Positions 1 through 5,173 of a stretch of DNA of 6,033 nucleotides are shown here, one piece after another; the stretch's first letter is position 1, and each line of letters starts with the position of its first letter. The stretch comes from Candidatus Njordarchaeota archaeon (GTDB taxonomy: Archaea; Thermoproteota; JANJXX01; Panguiarchaeales; Panguiarchaeaceae): assembly GCA_029855985.1 (NCBI GenBank), contig JAGSHR010000245.1, forward strand, positions 1 through 6,033, given 5' to 3'. Below the pieces are notes generated by a model. It saw nothing but the letters and a program-made list of their open reading frames with translations, was not told the origin of the DNA and did not search any database. A program made the position numbers and the translations under genes.

Positions 1-298
1 CAAATTAATAGTTTATTTTAATAGTTTATTGTGACAAGTAAAATATTTACCCTTCACTTAGTCTCCCAAAATTCTTTTAATTAGGATAATTCGAAGGCAT
101 TATGTCTTAAAACTGTCTATTTAAAAGAGGTAATTAAAAAACTCCGATTGTTTTCCGATTTAGGCTAATTTAGGGATATTGAAATGTTTACGTTCTTCGA
201 AAGTTTGCAAAATGTGTATCTGATTAAGAAAGGTTATAACGGATCTCGAATTTATTTCGAATAAACTAGGCATGTTAAAGAACCATTTCATGATCCCA
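1..298. other. A/T-rich non-coding region downstream of the epimerase
   Basis: No reading frame of convincing length or composition is visible on either strand. The stretch holds a 13-bp tandem repeat at its left end (listed separately), a repeated TCCGATT at 142-148 and 154-160, and a 5-bp inverted repeat TCGAA/TTCGA (246-250 and 256-260). A run of six A at 136-141 reads as six T on the minus strand and could take part in terminating the epimerase transcript about 160 bases after its stop codon. I see no tRNA, C/D box RNA or mobile element. The left edge may include regulatory DNA of a gene outside the window. Confidence 0.5.
5..30. repeat. Perfect 13-bp tandem direct repeat
   Basis: TTAATAGTTTATT occurs twice back to back, at 5-17 and 18-30, with no mismatch and no spacer. 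The unit is A/T-only apart from one G. It could be a pair of regulator binding sites or simple slippage in A/T-rich DNA; whether more copies lie to the left cannot be seen. Confidence 0.7.
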
Positions 299-1240
299 TT
301 ATTTCCTTCTTTGACTACTTTTAAGGTAACTAATCGTTAGTGATAAGCCTTCTAATAAATCTGTTCTTGGTTTCCAGCCAAGTTTTTCACTTATCTTTTT
401 GATGTTTGCTTGGCTGAGCTTTATGTCTCCTGGTCTTTCATGAGTAAATTTGATTTTAACTTTTCTTCCAATTAAGTTCATTATTTTTTTAGCTAATTCT
501 AAGATCGTTATACTCTGGCCTGTACCGACATTGAAAACTTCTGAGGCATTGTATCTTAATGTATGTAAAATAGCTTCAGCGACATCCTCAACATAAACAA
601 AATCTCTTGTTTGTTTGCCGTTCCCATAGATTATTATAGATTCATTTTTAAGCACGGCCTTTATAAATTTATATATTACTCCAGCATAGGGACCTGGTGT
701 CATGCGAGGTCCATAAATGTTGAAGAACCTTAAAGATATTCCTTTTATCCCGTATGTCTTTGAGTAAGAGAATAGAATTTTTTCTCCAGATAACTTGGAT
801 GCACCATATAGACTTTTTGGATTGGTCGGATGGTTTTCATCTATAGGTATGTATATTGGGTCACCATAAACGGCTGTTGATGAAGCAAAGACGATTTTAT
901 CAATGTCGTTTTTTCTGCAGCTCTCTACTATGTTCAATGTACCCATTGCATTTACGTCATAACCCATGTAGGGGTCTTCTAGGAATTTATCTATGCTAAC
1001 TATGGCGGCAAGATGTATTACGGCATCAGCGTTCTCCAATAAGCGAGGAATTTTCTCCCTATCCCTTATGTCTACCCTATGAATTGTAATGCTGTTCTTA
1101 TTGAGGTGTTTTTTTACATTGATCAATTTTCCCGTATATTCATTATCAATTATGACTAAGTTATAGTCTTCTTTAGACAATAGATCAATTACATGAGAAC
1201 CTACAAATCCTAATCCGCCAGTTATAACGATCGTACTCAT
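299..1240 (-). CDS. NAD-dependent sugar-nucleotide epimerase/dehydratase (GalE-like extended SDR)
   Basis: This 313-residue cytosolic enzyme belongs to the extended short-chain dehydrogenase family that interconverts or dehydrates nucleotide sugars, of which UDP-glucose 4-epimerase is the commonest archaeal activity. Visible hallmarks are the Rossmann motif TGGLGFVG with glycines at 8, 11 and 14, an acidic D32 after the second strand for the adenosine ribose, SSTAVYG at 120-126, the catalytic Y145-x3-K149 pair, RFFNIYGPR at 171-179, TRDFVYVEDVA at 211-221 and NVGTG at 237-241. Length is normal for the family and all catalytic parts are present, so it looks functional. The ATG start is supported by AGGAGTG at 1250-1256, nine bases upstream. 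It diverges from the ribosomal cluster and has no co-directional neighbour in view. The exact substrate cannot be read from the motifs; UDP-glucose/galactose epimerisation is the default, while a dehydratase or another hexose epimerase is possible. Such enzymes feed cell-surface glycan synthesis. Confidence 0.92.
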   Translation of the reverse strand: MSTIVITGGLGFVGSHVIDLLSKEDYNLVIIDNEYTGKLINVKKHLNKNSITIHRVDIRDREKIPRLLENADAVIHLAAIVSIDKFLEDPYMGYDVNAMGTLNIVESCRKNDIDKIVFASSTAVYGDPIYIPIDENHPTNPKSLYGASKLSGEKILFSYSKTYGIKGISLRFFNIYGPRMTPGPYAGVIYKFIKAVLKNESIIIYGNGKQTRDFVYVEDVAEAILHTLRYNASEVFNVGTGQSITILELAKKIMNLIGRKVKIKFTHERPGDIKLSQANIKKISEKLGWKPRTDLLEGLSLTISYLKSSQRRK

Positions 1241-1249
1241 GATTTATAA

Positions 1250-1256
1250 CACTCCT
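1250..1256 (-). promoter_or_regulatory. Shine-Dalgarno site of the epimerase
   Basis: AGGAGTG on the minus strand, nine bases before the ATG at 1240. It matches the archaeal anti-Shine-Dalgarno well and fixes the start codon. Confidence 0.7.
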
Positions 1257-1275
1257 ATTTATAATTGTTCAAATC

Positions 1276-1285
1276 ACTAGCTAGT
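1276..1285. promoter_or_regulatory. 10-bp perfect palindrome between divergent promoters
   Basis: ACTAGCTAGT is its own reverse complement and lies between the epimerase and ribosomal-protein promoters, touching the edge of the putative epimerase TATA element. A dimeric regulator bound here could block the epimerase promoter. It is a candidate operator only; one copy is visible. Confidence 0.3.
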
Positions 1286-1293
1286 TAAATAGA
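1284..1293 (-). promoter_or_regulatory. Putative TATA box for the epimerase
   Basis: The minus strand reads TCTATTTAAC here. A start about 25 bases downstream would fall near 1262 and give a leader of roughly 20 bases that carries the Shine-Dalgarno site. Placed by eye from the archaeal TATA-to-start spacing; A/T-rich context makes chance matches likely. Confidence 0.4.
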
Positions 1294-1311
1294 AACTACA
1301 TGTTAAGATAG

Positions 1312-1327
1312 TAATATTTTTAATATT
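1312..1327 (+). promoter_or_regulatory. Putative TATA box of the ribosomal-protein operon
   Basis: The A/T-only stretch with core TTTTTAATAT is centred near 1321. Transcription would start near 1347 and leave about 28 bases of leader, enough for the GGAGG site at 1363-1367. Spacing fits archaeal promoters; no experimental support. Confidence 0.45.
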
Positions 1328-1362
1328 GTTTGGTTTGTTGTCTTATTATATGGTGTGGTGTT

Positions 1363-1367
1363 GGAGG
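1363..1367 (+). promoter_or_regulatory. Shine-Dalgarno site deciding the eL40 start
   Basis: GGAGG followed by TTT, eight bases before ATG 1376. It lies downstream of the alternative GTG at 1355 and therefore argues for the shorter protein. Confidence 0.75.
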
Positions 1368-1375
1368 TTTGTTTG

Positions 1376-1543
1376 ATGCCTGTGTCGGATCCGATACTTA
1401 GGGATATTGCGAAGAAGAATTTGCTTAACTATAAGATTTGTATGAATTGTTATGCTCGTAATCCTATTACTGCTACTAAGTGTAGGCGTTGTGGTAGTAA
1501 GAGGTTAAGGTACAAGAAGGCTAAGTTGTCCGCGAAGAAGTAG
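1376..1543 (+). CDS. rpl40e: Large-subunit ribosomal protein eL40 (L40e)
   Basis: This small basic zinc-ribbon protein of the archaeal/eukaryotic 50S/60S subunit is 55 residues long, the usual size for archaeal L40e without the ubiquitin fusion seen in eukaryotes. The sequence shows [14 protein letters not shown] at the N-terminus and a C-x2-C (CMNC), ten residues, C-x2-C (CRRC) zinc site, then a lysine/arginine-rich tail. The start chosen is ATG at 1376 because GGAGG lies at 1363-1367 with eight bases of spacing. An in-frame GTG at 1355 would add seven residues but would place that Shine-Dalgarno site inside the gene, and family members begin at the MPV segment. First gene of a three-gene ribosomal operon; the next start is 13 bases after its stop. 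Confidence 0.96.
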   Translation: MPVSDPILRDIAKKNLLNYKICMNCYARNPITATKCRRCGSKRLRYKKAKLSAKK

Positions 1544-1556
1544 AGGGTGATGTAGT

Positions 1557-1955
1557 ATGGTCATTTATCACAAGCCAGTTAAGAAGGCCCCTACTGGGGG
1601 TGCCCGTAAACCGTTTAGGCAAAAGAAGAAGAGACACTATGGTAGGTTCCCCGCGGACACTAGGGTTGCTGATGAGGGTGAAGAGGAGAAGAGGGTTAAG
1701 ATTCGAGTGAGGGGCGGTCGCTACAAGATCAAGCTCTACAAAGTTAAGTTTGCTAACGTGTTTGATCCGAAGGAGAAAAAGTTCAAGAAGGTTAGGATTG
1801 TTACTGTTGAGGAGAACCCTGCGAATAGGGAATTCAAGAGAAGGCAGATTATCACTAAGGGAGCTGTTATTAGAACGGAGATCGGTTTAGCAAAGGTTAC
1901 CAGTAGACCTGGTCAAGATGGTGTCGTTAACGCTGTTTTGATTGAATCTCAGTGA
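1557..1955 (+). CDS. rps8e: Small-subunit ribosomal protein eS8 (S8e)
   Basis: A 132-residue component of the archaeal 30S subunit. Recognisable segments are KAPTGGARKP near residue 10-19, the basic stretch to about residue 27, VRGGRYKIKLYK (51-62), VEENPANREFKRRQIITKGA (84-103, the strongest family signature) and the C-terminal TSRPGQDGVVNAVLIE (115-130). Length and motifs match archaeal S8e, so the gene is intact. The ATG follows GAGGGTGAT, which starts at the last bases of the eL40 stop region and fits the archaeal anti-Shine-Dalgarno. It lies 13 bases after eL40 and 11 before L35Ae and is surely co-transcribed with both. The central insert with DEGEEE at 39-44 is slightly acidic for an otherwise very basic protein. 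Confidence 0.98.
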   Translation: MVIYHKPVKKAPTGGARKPFRQKKKRHYGRFPADTRVADEGEEEKRVKIRVRGGRYKIKLYKVKFANVFDPKEKKFKKVRIVTVEENPANREFKRRQIITKGAVIRTEIGLAKVTSRPGQDGVVNAVLIESQ

Positions 1956-1966
1956 GGTGTGGTTGA

Positions 1967-2257
1967 ATGAGTCAAGAGCTTATCAACAAGGTTATAGGTT
2001 TAAAGGGGGTCGTCGTTAACTTTAGGATTGGCAACAAGAATCAAAGGAATAGGCAATTAATCTTGAAATTTGAGAATCTCCCCGAAGGAGTTAAACCAGA
2101 TAACTTGATTGGTAGAACCGTTGTTGTTAGGTGGAAAAACAAAGAGTTCAAGGGAAGGATCTACAGGAAGCACGGTTCAAGATACGTAAGAGCGATCTTC
2201 CCCAAGGGGCTCCCGGGACAAATCCTTGGTAACTCTGAAGTGGAAATTATTAAATAA
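1967..2257 (+). CDS. rpl35ae: Large-subunit ribosomal protein L35Ae (eL33)
   Basis: A 96-residue 50S subunit protein found only in part of the Archaea and in eukaryotes. The family pattern is clear: GVVVNFRIGNKNQ near the start, LIGRTVVVRWKNKEFKGRI in the middle (a small beta-barrel), HGSRYVRAIFPKGLPG and a final LGNSEVEI. Length is typical. The ATG is preceded by GAGGTG at 1954-1959, overlapping the eS8 stop codon, with seven bases of spacing, so translation is probably coupled to eS8. It is the last gene of the operon and is followed by T-rich DNA. Presence of L35Ae points to a thermophilic archaeal lineage that kept this patchily distributed protein. Confidence 0.95.
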   Translation: MSQELINKVIGLKGVVVNFRIGNKNQRNRQLILKFENLPEGVKPDNLIGRTVVVRWKNKEFKGRIYRKHGSRYVRAIFPKGLPGQILGNSEVEIIK

Positions 2258-2281
2258 TCCCATATGTATAAATTCAATAAA

Positions 2282-2309
2282 TTTTTCTTTCTATTCGTCT
2301 CTGTTTTTT
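2282..2309 (+). terminator. T-rich transcription terminator of the ribosomal operon
   Basis: Starting 24 bases after the L35Ae stop codon the plus strand carries successive T runs (TTTTT at 2282-2286, then shorter runs, then TTTTTT at 2304-2309). Archaeal RNA polymerase terminates at such T-tracts without needing a hairpin. More T runs follow to about 2335. Confidence 0.55.
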
Positions 2310-2519
2310 GGGCTTTCTTCTTTCTGTTTGTAAGTCTAAGTGTTTTCTAGTTTTCTAAGATTGTTCTCTTTCCCTTTTAATACCTACGGTATGTTGTATT
2401 GGCTAAAAAGTGCGAATATGGCGTTCACGTGTGTACTCTTTGAATATATTCAGATGGAATGTGTTATCTTTTTTTGCTTTTTTCTTGAAGGTTGTCTTGT
2501 ATTTTTAAGGTGGCTAAGT

Positions 2520-2531
2520 AACTATTTATAT
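2520..2531 (+). promoter_or_regulatory. Putative TATA box of the 394-residue protein gene
   Basis: AACTATTTATAT is centred near 2527, so a start near 2552 would leave a leader of about 29 bases before the TTG at 2581. A second A/T stretch at 2541-2550 is possible but would leave almost no leader. Confidence 0.35.
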
Positions 2532-2580
2532 TGTGTCTGTTTATTTTAAATGGGGTTAGTTTTGTGAGTGGGGTATATTT

Positions 2581-3765
2581 TTGATAACTGTGAAGGATGT
2601 TGTTGATAAAGGAACTATGACTAGGTTGCTTCGAATAAAGCATAGGAAAGGTGTGATTGAATCGCCTGTTAGAGCATTTAATGCTAGTTCGGGTGAGAGG
2701 GGTTTCTTTAGTGGTTTGGGGGTGGCTGGCGGAATTTATGAAATTTATATTAATTTGCGTGTTGACAAGTTGCTCCGAATCAAGAGAGATAGGAAGCTTG
2801 AGGAGGAATTTGCTTATAGGATTAATCGTCGAGTTAAGTTAGCGGGTAAGAATGATCTTATTGTTGTTATTCCGAATATTGAGATGAAGCTTGATAGTGT
2901 CGGGGCTGGAGAGAATTTAGGTGAGTATATTGCTAAACTGGTTAATGTTCCTGGGGCGGATGTGGTGTCTACTCTCTCTTTTTATAGGGTTAATGAAGAT
3001 TTGGCCTTGAAGATATTTAGGGGGTTTTTAAAGACTATCGTTGCGATTTCTAATGGTGATATTGCACTTCTTGTTCCGTATGTCTCTGAGGAGAAAAGGG
3101 AAAAATTTATCGAGATTTATTTTAATTATGCTGAAAGATTTGATAATTTGTTGTACAATTTTATATTCGCGGATTATAATGGTTCAAACCCGGTGGGCAA
3201 ATTCCCATATCATAATTCCCTAGTATCTCTAACTAGGGGCCTCGAAGAAGCAATGGGTGAACCCGTTCTTTTGTATGGTGTGAATATTAAATACAGCCGT
3301 GTATCCCAAAAGTACGATTCTCTACCTGCTAGAGATCTAGCCTCCCCCTATTTGGGTGTTGATGTGCTAGGTCCAAATCATAGGAGACCAGTTCTCCCAG
3401 AGGAAATAGCTTACAAAATGGATCCATTGGATAGCAAAATAATTAATTTGTATGATTACACGTATGTTTCTCTTAGGAATGCTTCAACTGTCAAAGGTGA
3501 TCAGTTCGGTTTAATGAGAAGTAGAGTAAATGATATCCTTAAGTATAAAGGGGATTTAAGGAAACTGGAGTTGCATGTTAAGCTTTTTAACGCTGAGAGT
3601 ATTCTAATGGAAATGCAAAACATAAAAGCGATAATTAAGGAACGGTACCAGGTTAGGGATTACCTAAGAGGAAAAAACGGGTTAGTGCAAGATAAAAGAT
3701 TTCTTAGAGCTTTGAATTCCCTCGCTTCTAAGTTTGGAACGGGAAAACTTACAGAGTTTTTATAA
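2581..3765 (+). CDS. Uncharacterised cysteine-free protein, possibly a divergent TGT-like TIM barrel
   Basis: I do not recognise this 394-residue protein with certainty. It has no signal peptide or membrane segment and contains neither cysteine nor tryptophan. Alternating hydrophobic strands and helices (DLIVVIPNI 92-100, GADVVSTLSFY 125-135, DIALLVPYV 160-168, NFIFADYNG 193-201, PVLLYGVNI 228-236, YLGVDVLG 257-264) suggest an alpha/beta, perhaps TIM-barrel, fold. The N-terminus TRLLRIKHRKGVIESP (14-29) has the spacing of the opening segment of tRNA-guanine transglycosylases (RxGRLxTxHGxxETP), and ASPYLGVDVLGPNHRRP (254-270) parallels the GVDMFDxxxPTR region. The zinc cysteines and the DSGGFQ motif are absent, so it would be a divergent relative, not a standard TGT. 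The start is TTG with a weak GAGTGGGG upstream (2566-2573); an in-frame ATG at 2617 is an alternative. No operon partner is evident. Gene reality is well supported by length; the fold assignment is inference. Confidence 0.85.
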   Translation: MITVKDVVDKGTMTRLLRIKHRKGVIESPVRAFNASSGERGFFSGLGVAGGIYEIYINLRVDKLLRIKRDRKLEEEFAYRINRRVKLAGKNDLIVVIPNIEMKLDSVGAGENLGEYIAKLVNVPGADVVSTLSFYRVNEDLALKIFRGFLKTIVAISNGDIALLVPYVSEEKREKFIEIYFNYAERFDNLLYNFIFADYNGSNPVGKFPYHNSLVSLTRGLEEAMGEPVLLYGVNIKYSRVSQKYDSLPARDLASPYLGVDVLGPNHRRPVLPEEIAYKMDPLDSKIINLYDYTYVSLRNASTVKGDQFGLMRSRVNDILKYKGDLRKLELHVKLFNAESILMEMQNIKAIIKERYQVRDYLRGKNGLVQDKRFLRALNSLASKFGTGKLTEFL

Positions 3766-3790
3766 AAAAAGGCTCTCTATTTTAAGCCTT
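3764..3790 (-). terminator. Hairpin plus T-tract oriented as a minus-strand terminator
   Basis: AAGGCT (3769-3774) and AGCCTT (3785-3790) form a perfect 6-bp stem with a 10-base loop. On the minus strand the stem is followed directly by a run of T (complement of the A run at 3764-3770), which is the layout of an intrinsic terminator. No minus-strand gene ends here. On the plus strand the hairpin follows the stop codon but lacks a T-tract, and could stabilise the 3' end of the upstream message. Confidence 0.4.
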
Positions 3791-3798
3791 AATTGTGA

Positions 3799-3902
3799 CA
3801 ATCTTCACTGCAATCTTTTGATTTAGGGTTCTATCCAAAGGTGGCGCCAATAGGTCTTTGTTTTGCAAAGGTAAAGGAGATTGTGTGAAGTGTATTGGCG
3901 TT
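3799..3902. repeat. Cluster of nested and crossing inverted repeats (possible structured RNA)
   Basis: Three pairings are visible in a gene-free spacer. First, CTTCAC-TG-CAATC (3803-3815) pairs with GATTG-T-GTGAAG (3879-3890), 11 base pairs around a small internal loop; it extends inward through the T run 3816-3819 and outward through CAAT/ATTG (3799-3802 with 3894-3897) across a 3-base bulge. Second, CGCCAATA (3845-3852) pairs perfectly with TATTGGCG (3893-3900), with two G-T pairs beyond. Third, CTTTG/CAAAG (3856-3860 with 3866-3870) makes a local hairpin. Pairings one and two cross, so they form a pseudoknot or are alternatives. CAAAGGT is also repeated directly at 3836-3842 and 3866-3872, offering two partners for CTTTG. 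No known RNA family is recognised; a non-coding RNA, a regulatory leader, or a relic of a small mobile element remain open. Confidence 0.45.
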
Positions 3903-3958
3903 TCACATGATCTCAAACTAAAAGGGTATAGTAAATTTCTTGTATGGATCTATAATTA

Positions 3959-3969
3959 GTTTTTTAAAT
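3959..3969 (+). promoter_or_regulatory. Putative TATA box of the toxin-antitoxin module
   Basis: GTTTTTTAAAT is centred near 3965. Transcription would start near 3990 and give a leader of about 20 bases carrying the GGAGTG site. The same A/T block reads ATTTAAAAAAC on the minus strand and could also drive transcription leftward through the inverted-repeat region. Confidence 0.4.
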
Positions 3970-3996
3970 GAGATTTGAGGTTATTCGCTGTGTGTT

Positions 3997-4002
3997 GGAG
4001 TG
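3997..4002 (+). promoter_or_regulatory. Shine-Dalgarno site of the antitoxin gene
   Basis: GGAGTG with eight bases of spacing to the ATG at 4011; it settles the start of the antitoxin. Confidence 0.65.
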
Positions 4003-4010
4003 TATCTTAA

Positions 4011-4649
4011 ATGCGGAAGAGAATTGATGTCAAAAAACTGTTAAAGAATATTAAAAGTGGGCATAGGGATCTAGAGGACTGGGTTTTGTTGTTATTGTAT
4101 GCGGCTCCAAGAAATTCTTTGCCTGGTGAACTGCACATACAAAAAGGTATTTTTTTGGTTTCGGAGTACTTGGAGGAATTAGGCAATTTGGTTGAATTTA
4201 AATCCTATCGACTTGGCCCTTATAGTGATGAGTTAAAGGATTCTTTACTAGTTTTAGAGTCCAGTAACAGGATTTCTAAAAAAGATGGGATTCGACCAAC
4301 TGAAGAGGGTTTAAAGAGAGCTGAGGAGTTATGGAAAAAGTTAGATGATGGTGCTAAAAAGATCTTAAAAGAAGTTTCAGAATTCATAAATAAGCTTACT
4401 CCAGATGAGCTAATGCTATACGTTTACATAGTAAAGGGGTGGAAAGACAAATCAGATGTTTTTGATAGATTATTGGAGAAAAGGGTTGAGTTGGCAATTA
4501 GCATGTGGAAGAAGGGTTTAGTTTCCGTTAGTCTCGCATCTAAATTAGCTGGTAAAAGCCTTAAAGATTCTATTGAAATATTGAAAAGGAGGGGTTATAA
4601 ACCTTTTAAGGCTGAAGTGGACGACATTGAGATCGGAGCGGCAGCATAA
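4011..4649 (+). CDS. Two-domain antitoxin: YwgA/Panacea-like winged helix fused to UPF0175-type domain
   Basis: This 212-residue soluble protein appears to be the antitoxin of the adjoining PIN toxin. Residues 19-105 show a helical winged-helix pattern with LHIQKGIFLVSEYL (41-54), FKSYRLGPYSDEL (63-75), ISKKDGIRPTEEG (88-100); the KxxFL...YxxGPYS...LTxxG arrangement is that of YwgA-like and Panacea (DUF4065-like) domains, the latter known as a toxin-neutralising domain. A helical linker with LTPDELMLYVY (129-139) follows. The C-terminus, RVELAISMWKKGLVSVSLASKLAGKS and ILKRRGYKPF (158-199), matches the UPF0175 antitoxin pattern: a helix, the small-residue segment SLASKLAGKSL that resembles a helix-turn-helix, then the KRRG turn. 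UPF0175 proteins are usually under 100 residues and pair with DUF3368 PIN toxins, exactly as here. The next gene starts 23 bases before this one ends. DNA binding and autoregulation are likely by family analogy but not shown. Sure of the C-terminal domain, less of the N-terminal name. Confidence 0.85.
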   Translation: MRKRIDVKKLLKNIKSGHRDLEDWVLLLLYAAPRNSLPGELHIQKGIFLVSEYLEELGNLVEFKSYRLGPYSDELKDSLLVLESSNRISKKDGIRPTEEGLKRAEELWKKLDDGAKKILKEVSEFINKLTPDELMLYVYIVKGWKDKSDVFDRLLEKRVELAISMWKKGLVSVSLASKLAGKSLKDSIEILKRRGYKPFKAEVDDIEIGAAA

Positions 4650-5153
4650 AGTTTTCATTATAGACGCTTCAACAATAATCGTGCTTATCGAATTAGGAAG
4701 AATCGAGCTATTAACAAAAGTTGTTGAAAAGGGCGTTAAGTTAGTGATTCCTAAAGCCGTGAGGGACGAAGTTAAAGAAATCGAAAGTTTTCTTCCCAAT
4801 ATCGAAGAGTTCTTGGATGTCCCTCCTAAGGCGAGCGTTGATATGGAAGTTCAGTTATTAGGGTTACACGAAGGAGAAAAGGATTGCATAAGATCGGCGC
4901 TTCACATTATATGCGTAACGAAGTAAGTTCTGAGAGCGGAGTTATTTTTAATACTGATGATCAGAAAGCGAGAAAAGTTGCAAACAGGATAGGGATAAAA
5001 GTTATGGGGATAGGTTTTATTGAGTATTGTAAAAAGAATGGTTTGATTGCAAAGATTGATGCGTTAGAGTTAGTGAATCGGATAAAAGATACAAGTTTAT
5101 ACATAACAGACTCACTGTTGAAAGTTGCGAAATCGAAAATTAAGAATCAATAA
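4627..5153 (+). pseudogene. DUF3368-type PIN-domain ribonuclease toxin, split by a -1 frame change
   Basis: Two overlapping frames together make one PIN-domain protein. The first (TTG at 4627 to TAA at 4926, 99 residues) has VFIIDASTIIVL with the first catalytic Asp at D13, IPKAVRDEV with E48, and LHEGEKDCIRSAL with E82/E84. The second frame, offset by -1 and ending at 5153, continues with VIFNTDDQKARKVANRIGIKVMG, which supplies the last acidic pair and the DUF3368 core, then FIEYCKKNGLI. Joined, they would give about 175 residues, close to the family's usual size. The shift must lie between the LHEGE segment and the VIFNTDD segment, about 4885-4945; one missing base would explain it. PIN toxins are Mg-dependent RNases that are neutralised by the co-expressed antitoxin encoded just upstream. 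As written the toxin is broken. Alternatives are a base-call error, or restart at ATG 4911 giving two pieces. No canonical slippery heptamer is visible. Confidence 0.8.
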
Positions 5154-5173
5154 AATTCAATGAGTCTTTAGTC

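Larger units (their letters stand above)
2258..2580. other. Non-coding spacer between the ribosomal operon and the unknown gene
   Basis: A 323-base stretch very rich in T on the plus strand, with little A or C in places. Its left part serves as a T-rich terminator and its right part as a promoter (both listed separately). A 69-codon frame inside it (2340-2549) is full of Phe, Cys and Leu, as any frame of T-rich DNA would be, and has no good ribosome binding site; I do not call it. I see no tRNA, C/D box motif pair or strong inverted repeat. Confidence 0.5.

Noticed and set aside
184..264. 26-codon frame starting with ATG in the left spacer
   Set aside because: Too short, with no good ribosome binding site and no recognisable sequence.
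1355..1375. Longer eL40 start at GTG 1355
   Set aside because: The GGAGG site at 1363-1367 fits ATG 1376, and the added seven residues are not part of the family.
2340..2549. 69-codon plus-strand frame between the ribosomal operon and the unknown gene
   Set aside because: Composition (Phe, Cys, Leu, Trp) is what T-rich DNA gives in any frame, there is no ribosome binding site, and it overlaps terminator and promoter-like DNA.
2657..3223. Two ~60-codon plus-strand frames within the unknown gene
   Set aside because: Both are frame shadows of the 394-residue gene.
3843..3907. H/ACA guide RNA (8-bp stem 3845-3852/3893-3900 followed by ACA at 3905-3907)
   Set aside because: The lower stem and ACA spacing are tempting, but no symmetric upper stem leaves a proper guide pocket: one side would have 2-3 bases and the other 12 or more.
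4545..4799. 84-codon minus-strand frame across the antitoxin-toxin junction
   Set aside because: It is antisense to two recognisable domains and shows no family pattern.
4842..4926. Programmed -1 ribosomal frameshift in the PIN gene
   Set aside because: No X-XXY-YYZ slippery heptamer in the right phase and no clear downstream stem, so mutation or a base-call error is simpler.
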